Part shown: positions 8,515-9,061 of the stretch, piece after piece | Numbering within the stretch: position 1 is the stretch's first letter | How the letters are laid out: each line of letters starts with the position of its first letter | Assembly: GCA_013152615.1 (NCBI GenBank) | Contig: JAADGA010000037.1 | Coordinates: 1 to 9,061 of the forward strand | Direction: 5' to 3' | Length of the DNA stretch: 9,061 bases | Source: Alphaproteobacteria bacterium | Lineage (GTDB): Bacteria; Pseudomonadota; Alphaproteobacteria; Sphingomonadales; Emcibacteraceae | Translations under genes and position numbers: made by a program | Notes under the pieces: model-generated | What the model saw: the letters and a program-made list of their open reading frames with translations, nothing else | Told to the model about the DNA's origin: nothing | Database searches by the model: none

Positions 8515-9061
8515 ATGTCTGACAATTTTGATGTGGTAATTATCGGCGGTGGGCCGGGGGGATATGTGGCGGCGATCCGGGCGGCACAGCTCGGGTTGAG
8601 CGTTGCCTGTGTTGAAATGCGCGGGGCGCTTGGCGGTACCTGCCTCAATATTGGCTGCATCCCGTCAAAGGCGTTGCTCCATGCGTCCGAACTTTATGAA
8701 AATGCCAGACAGAGTACGGCTGAATTCGGTATTAAATGCGGCAAAGTCTCGATCGATATTGCCGAGCTTATGGCTTCAAAGGAAGAAACCGTTAAAGGAT
8801 TGACCGACGGGGTCGCCTTTCTGCTCAAGAAAAACAAGGTCAGCTATATCGAGGGCCGGGGCTCAATTCCGGCGGAAGGTACGGTCAAGGTTGATCTGAC
8901 GATCGGCGGCGAACGGCTGCTGGCGGCAAAAAATATCATTATCGCCACCGGCTCCACAGTCACTAACCTGCCGGGTATTGATATTGATGAAAAACAGGTT
9001 GTGTCGTCAACCGGCGCATTAAGCCTTAGTAAAGTACCGAAACATCTGGTGGTGATTGGCG
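8515..9061 (+). CDS. lpd: Dihydrolipoyl dehydrogenase E3 (3' partial)
   Basis: FAD-dependent E3 component that reoxidises the dihydrolipoyl arm of SucB and passes electrons to NAD. The window holds the first 182 codons of a family that usually has about 465 residues; the frame runs open off the 3' edge. The N-terminal FAD-binding motif is GGGPGG (11-16), with the ribose-binding acidic residue at E34. The redox-active disulfide is C43/C48 in [13 protein letters not shown] (40-52), the signature of class I pyridine nucleotide-disulfide oxidoreductases. The second FAD-contact segment NIIIATGS is also visible, and the sequence stops just as the NAD-binding domain begins (HLVVIG). Placement directly after sucB indicates an E3 dedicated mainly to 2-oxoglutarate dehydrogenase. 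Whether other lpd copies serve pyruvate dehydrogenase or glycine cleavage cannot be seen here. Confidence 0.96.
   Translation, partial: MSDNFDVVIIGGGPGGYVAAIRAAQLGLSVACVEMRGALGGTCLNIGCIPSKALLHASELYENARQSTAEFGIKCGKVSIDIAELMASKEETVKGLTDGVAFLLKKNKVSYIEGRGSIPAEGTVKVDLTIGGERLLAAKNIIIATGSTVTNLPGIDIDEKQVVSSTGALSLSKVPKHLVVIG

Overview
The window is a stretch of bacterial chromosome of moderate GC content. It carries one co-directional block of central carbon metabolism genes, all on the + strand: zapE/AFG1-type ATPase (5' end cut off), mdh, sucC, sucD, sucA, sucB and lpd (3' end cut off). The order mdh-sucCD-sucAB-lpd, the LDH-like form of malate dehydrogenase, and an AFG1-family ATPase directly upstream of mdh all point to an alphaproteobacterium. 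In Escherichia coli and relatives the suc genes instead follow sdh, and mdh lies elsewhere. The genus cannot be named from the sequence alone.

Layout. Positions 1-1062 hold the body and C-terminus of the ZapE-like ATPase. Positions 1063-1222 are an AT-rich gap of 160 bases, the only sizeable intergenic region. It contains a 16-base inverted repeat (1157-1172) and probably the promoter of the mdh-suc operon. mdh (1223-2182) is followed after 38 bases by sucC (2221-3390), which overlaps sucD (3390-4265) by one base in a TAATG junction. A 64-base gap with a GC-rich hairpin (4280-4301) separates sucD from sucA (4330-7260). sucB (7297-8493) and lpd (from 8515) follow with gaps of 36 and 21 bases. 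A possible internal promoter overlaps the sucA/sucB boundary.

How the genes work together. SucA (E1), SucB (E2) and Lpd (E3) make up the 2-oxoglutarate dehydrogenase complex, which converts 2-oxoglutarate to succinyl-CoA. SucC and SucD convert succinyl-CoA to succinate with formation of a nucleoside triphosphate. Mdh oxidises malate to oxaloacetate. The locus therefore encodes three steps of the oxidative TCA cycle. Succinate dehydrogenase and fumarase, which act between SucCD and Mdh, are not here. All visible catalytic motifs are intact and I see no frameshift, insertion or foreign gene.

I found no undescribed system. The points worth a second look are small: a nine-G tract inside sucC, the sucD-sucA hairpin, the inverted repeat before mdh, the possible internal promoter before sucB, and the zapE-mdh neighbourhood.
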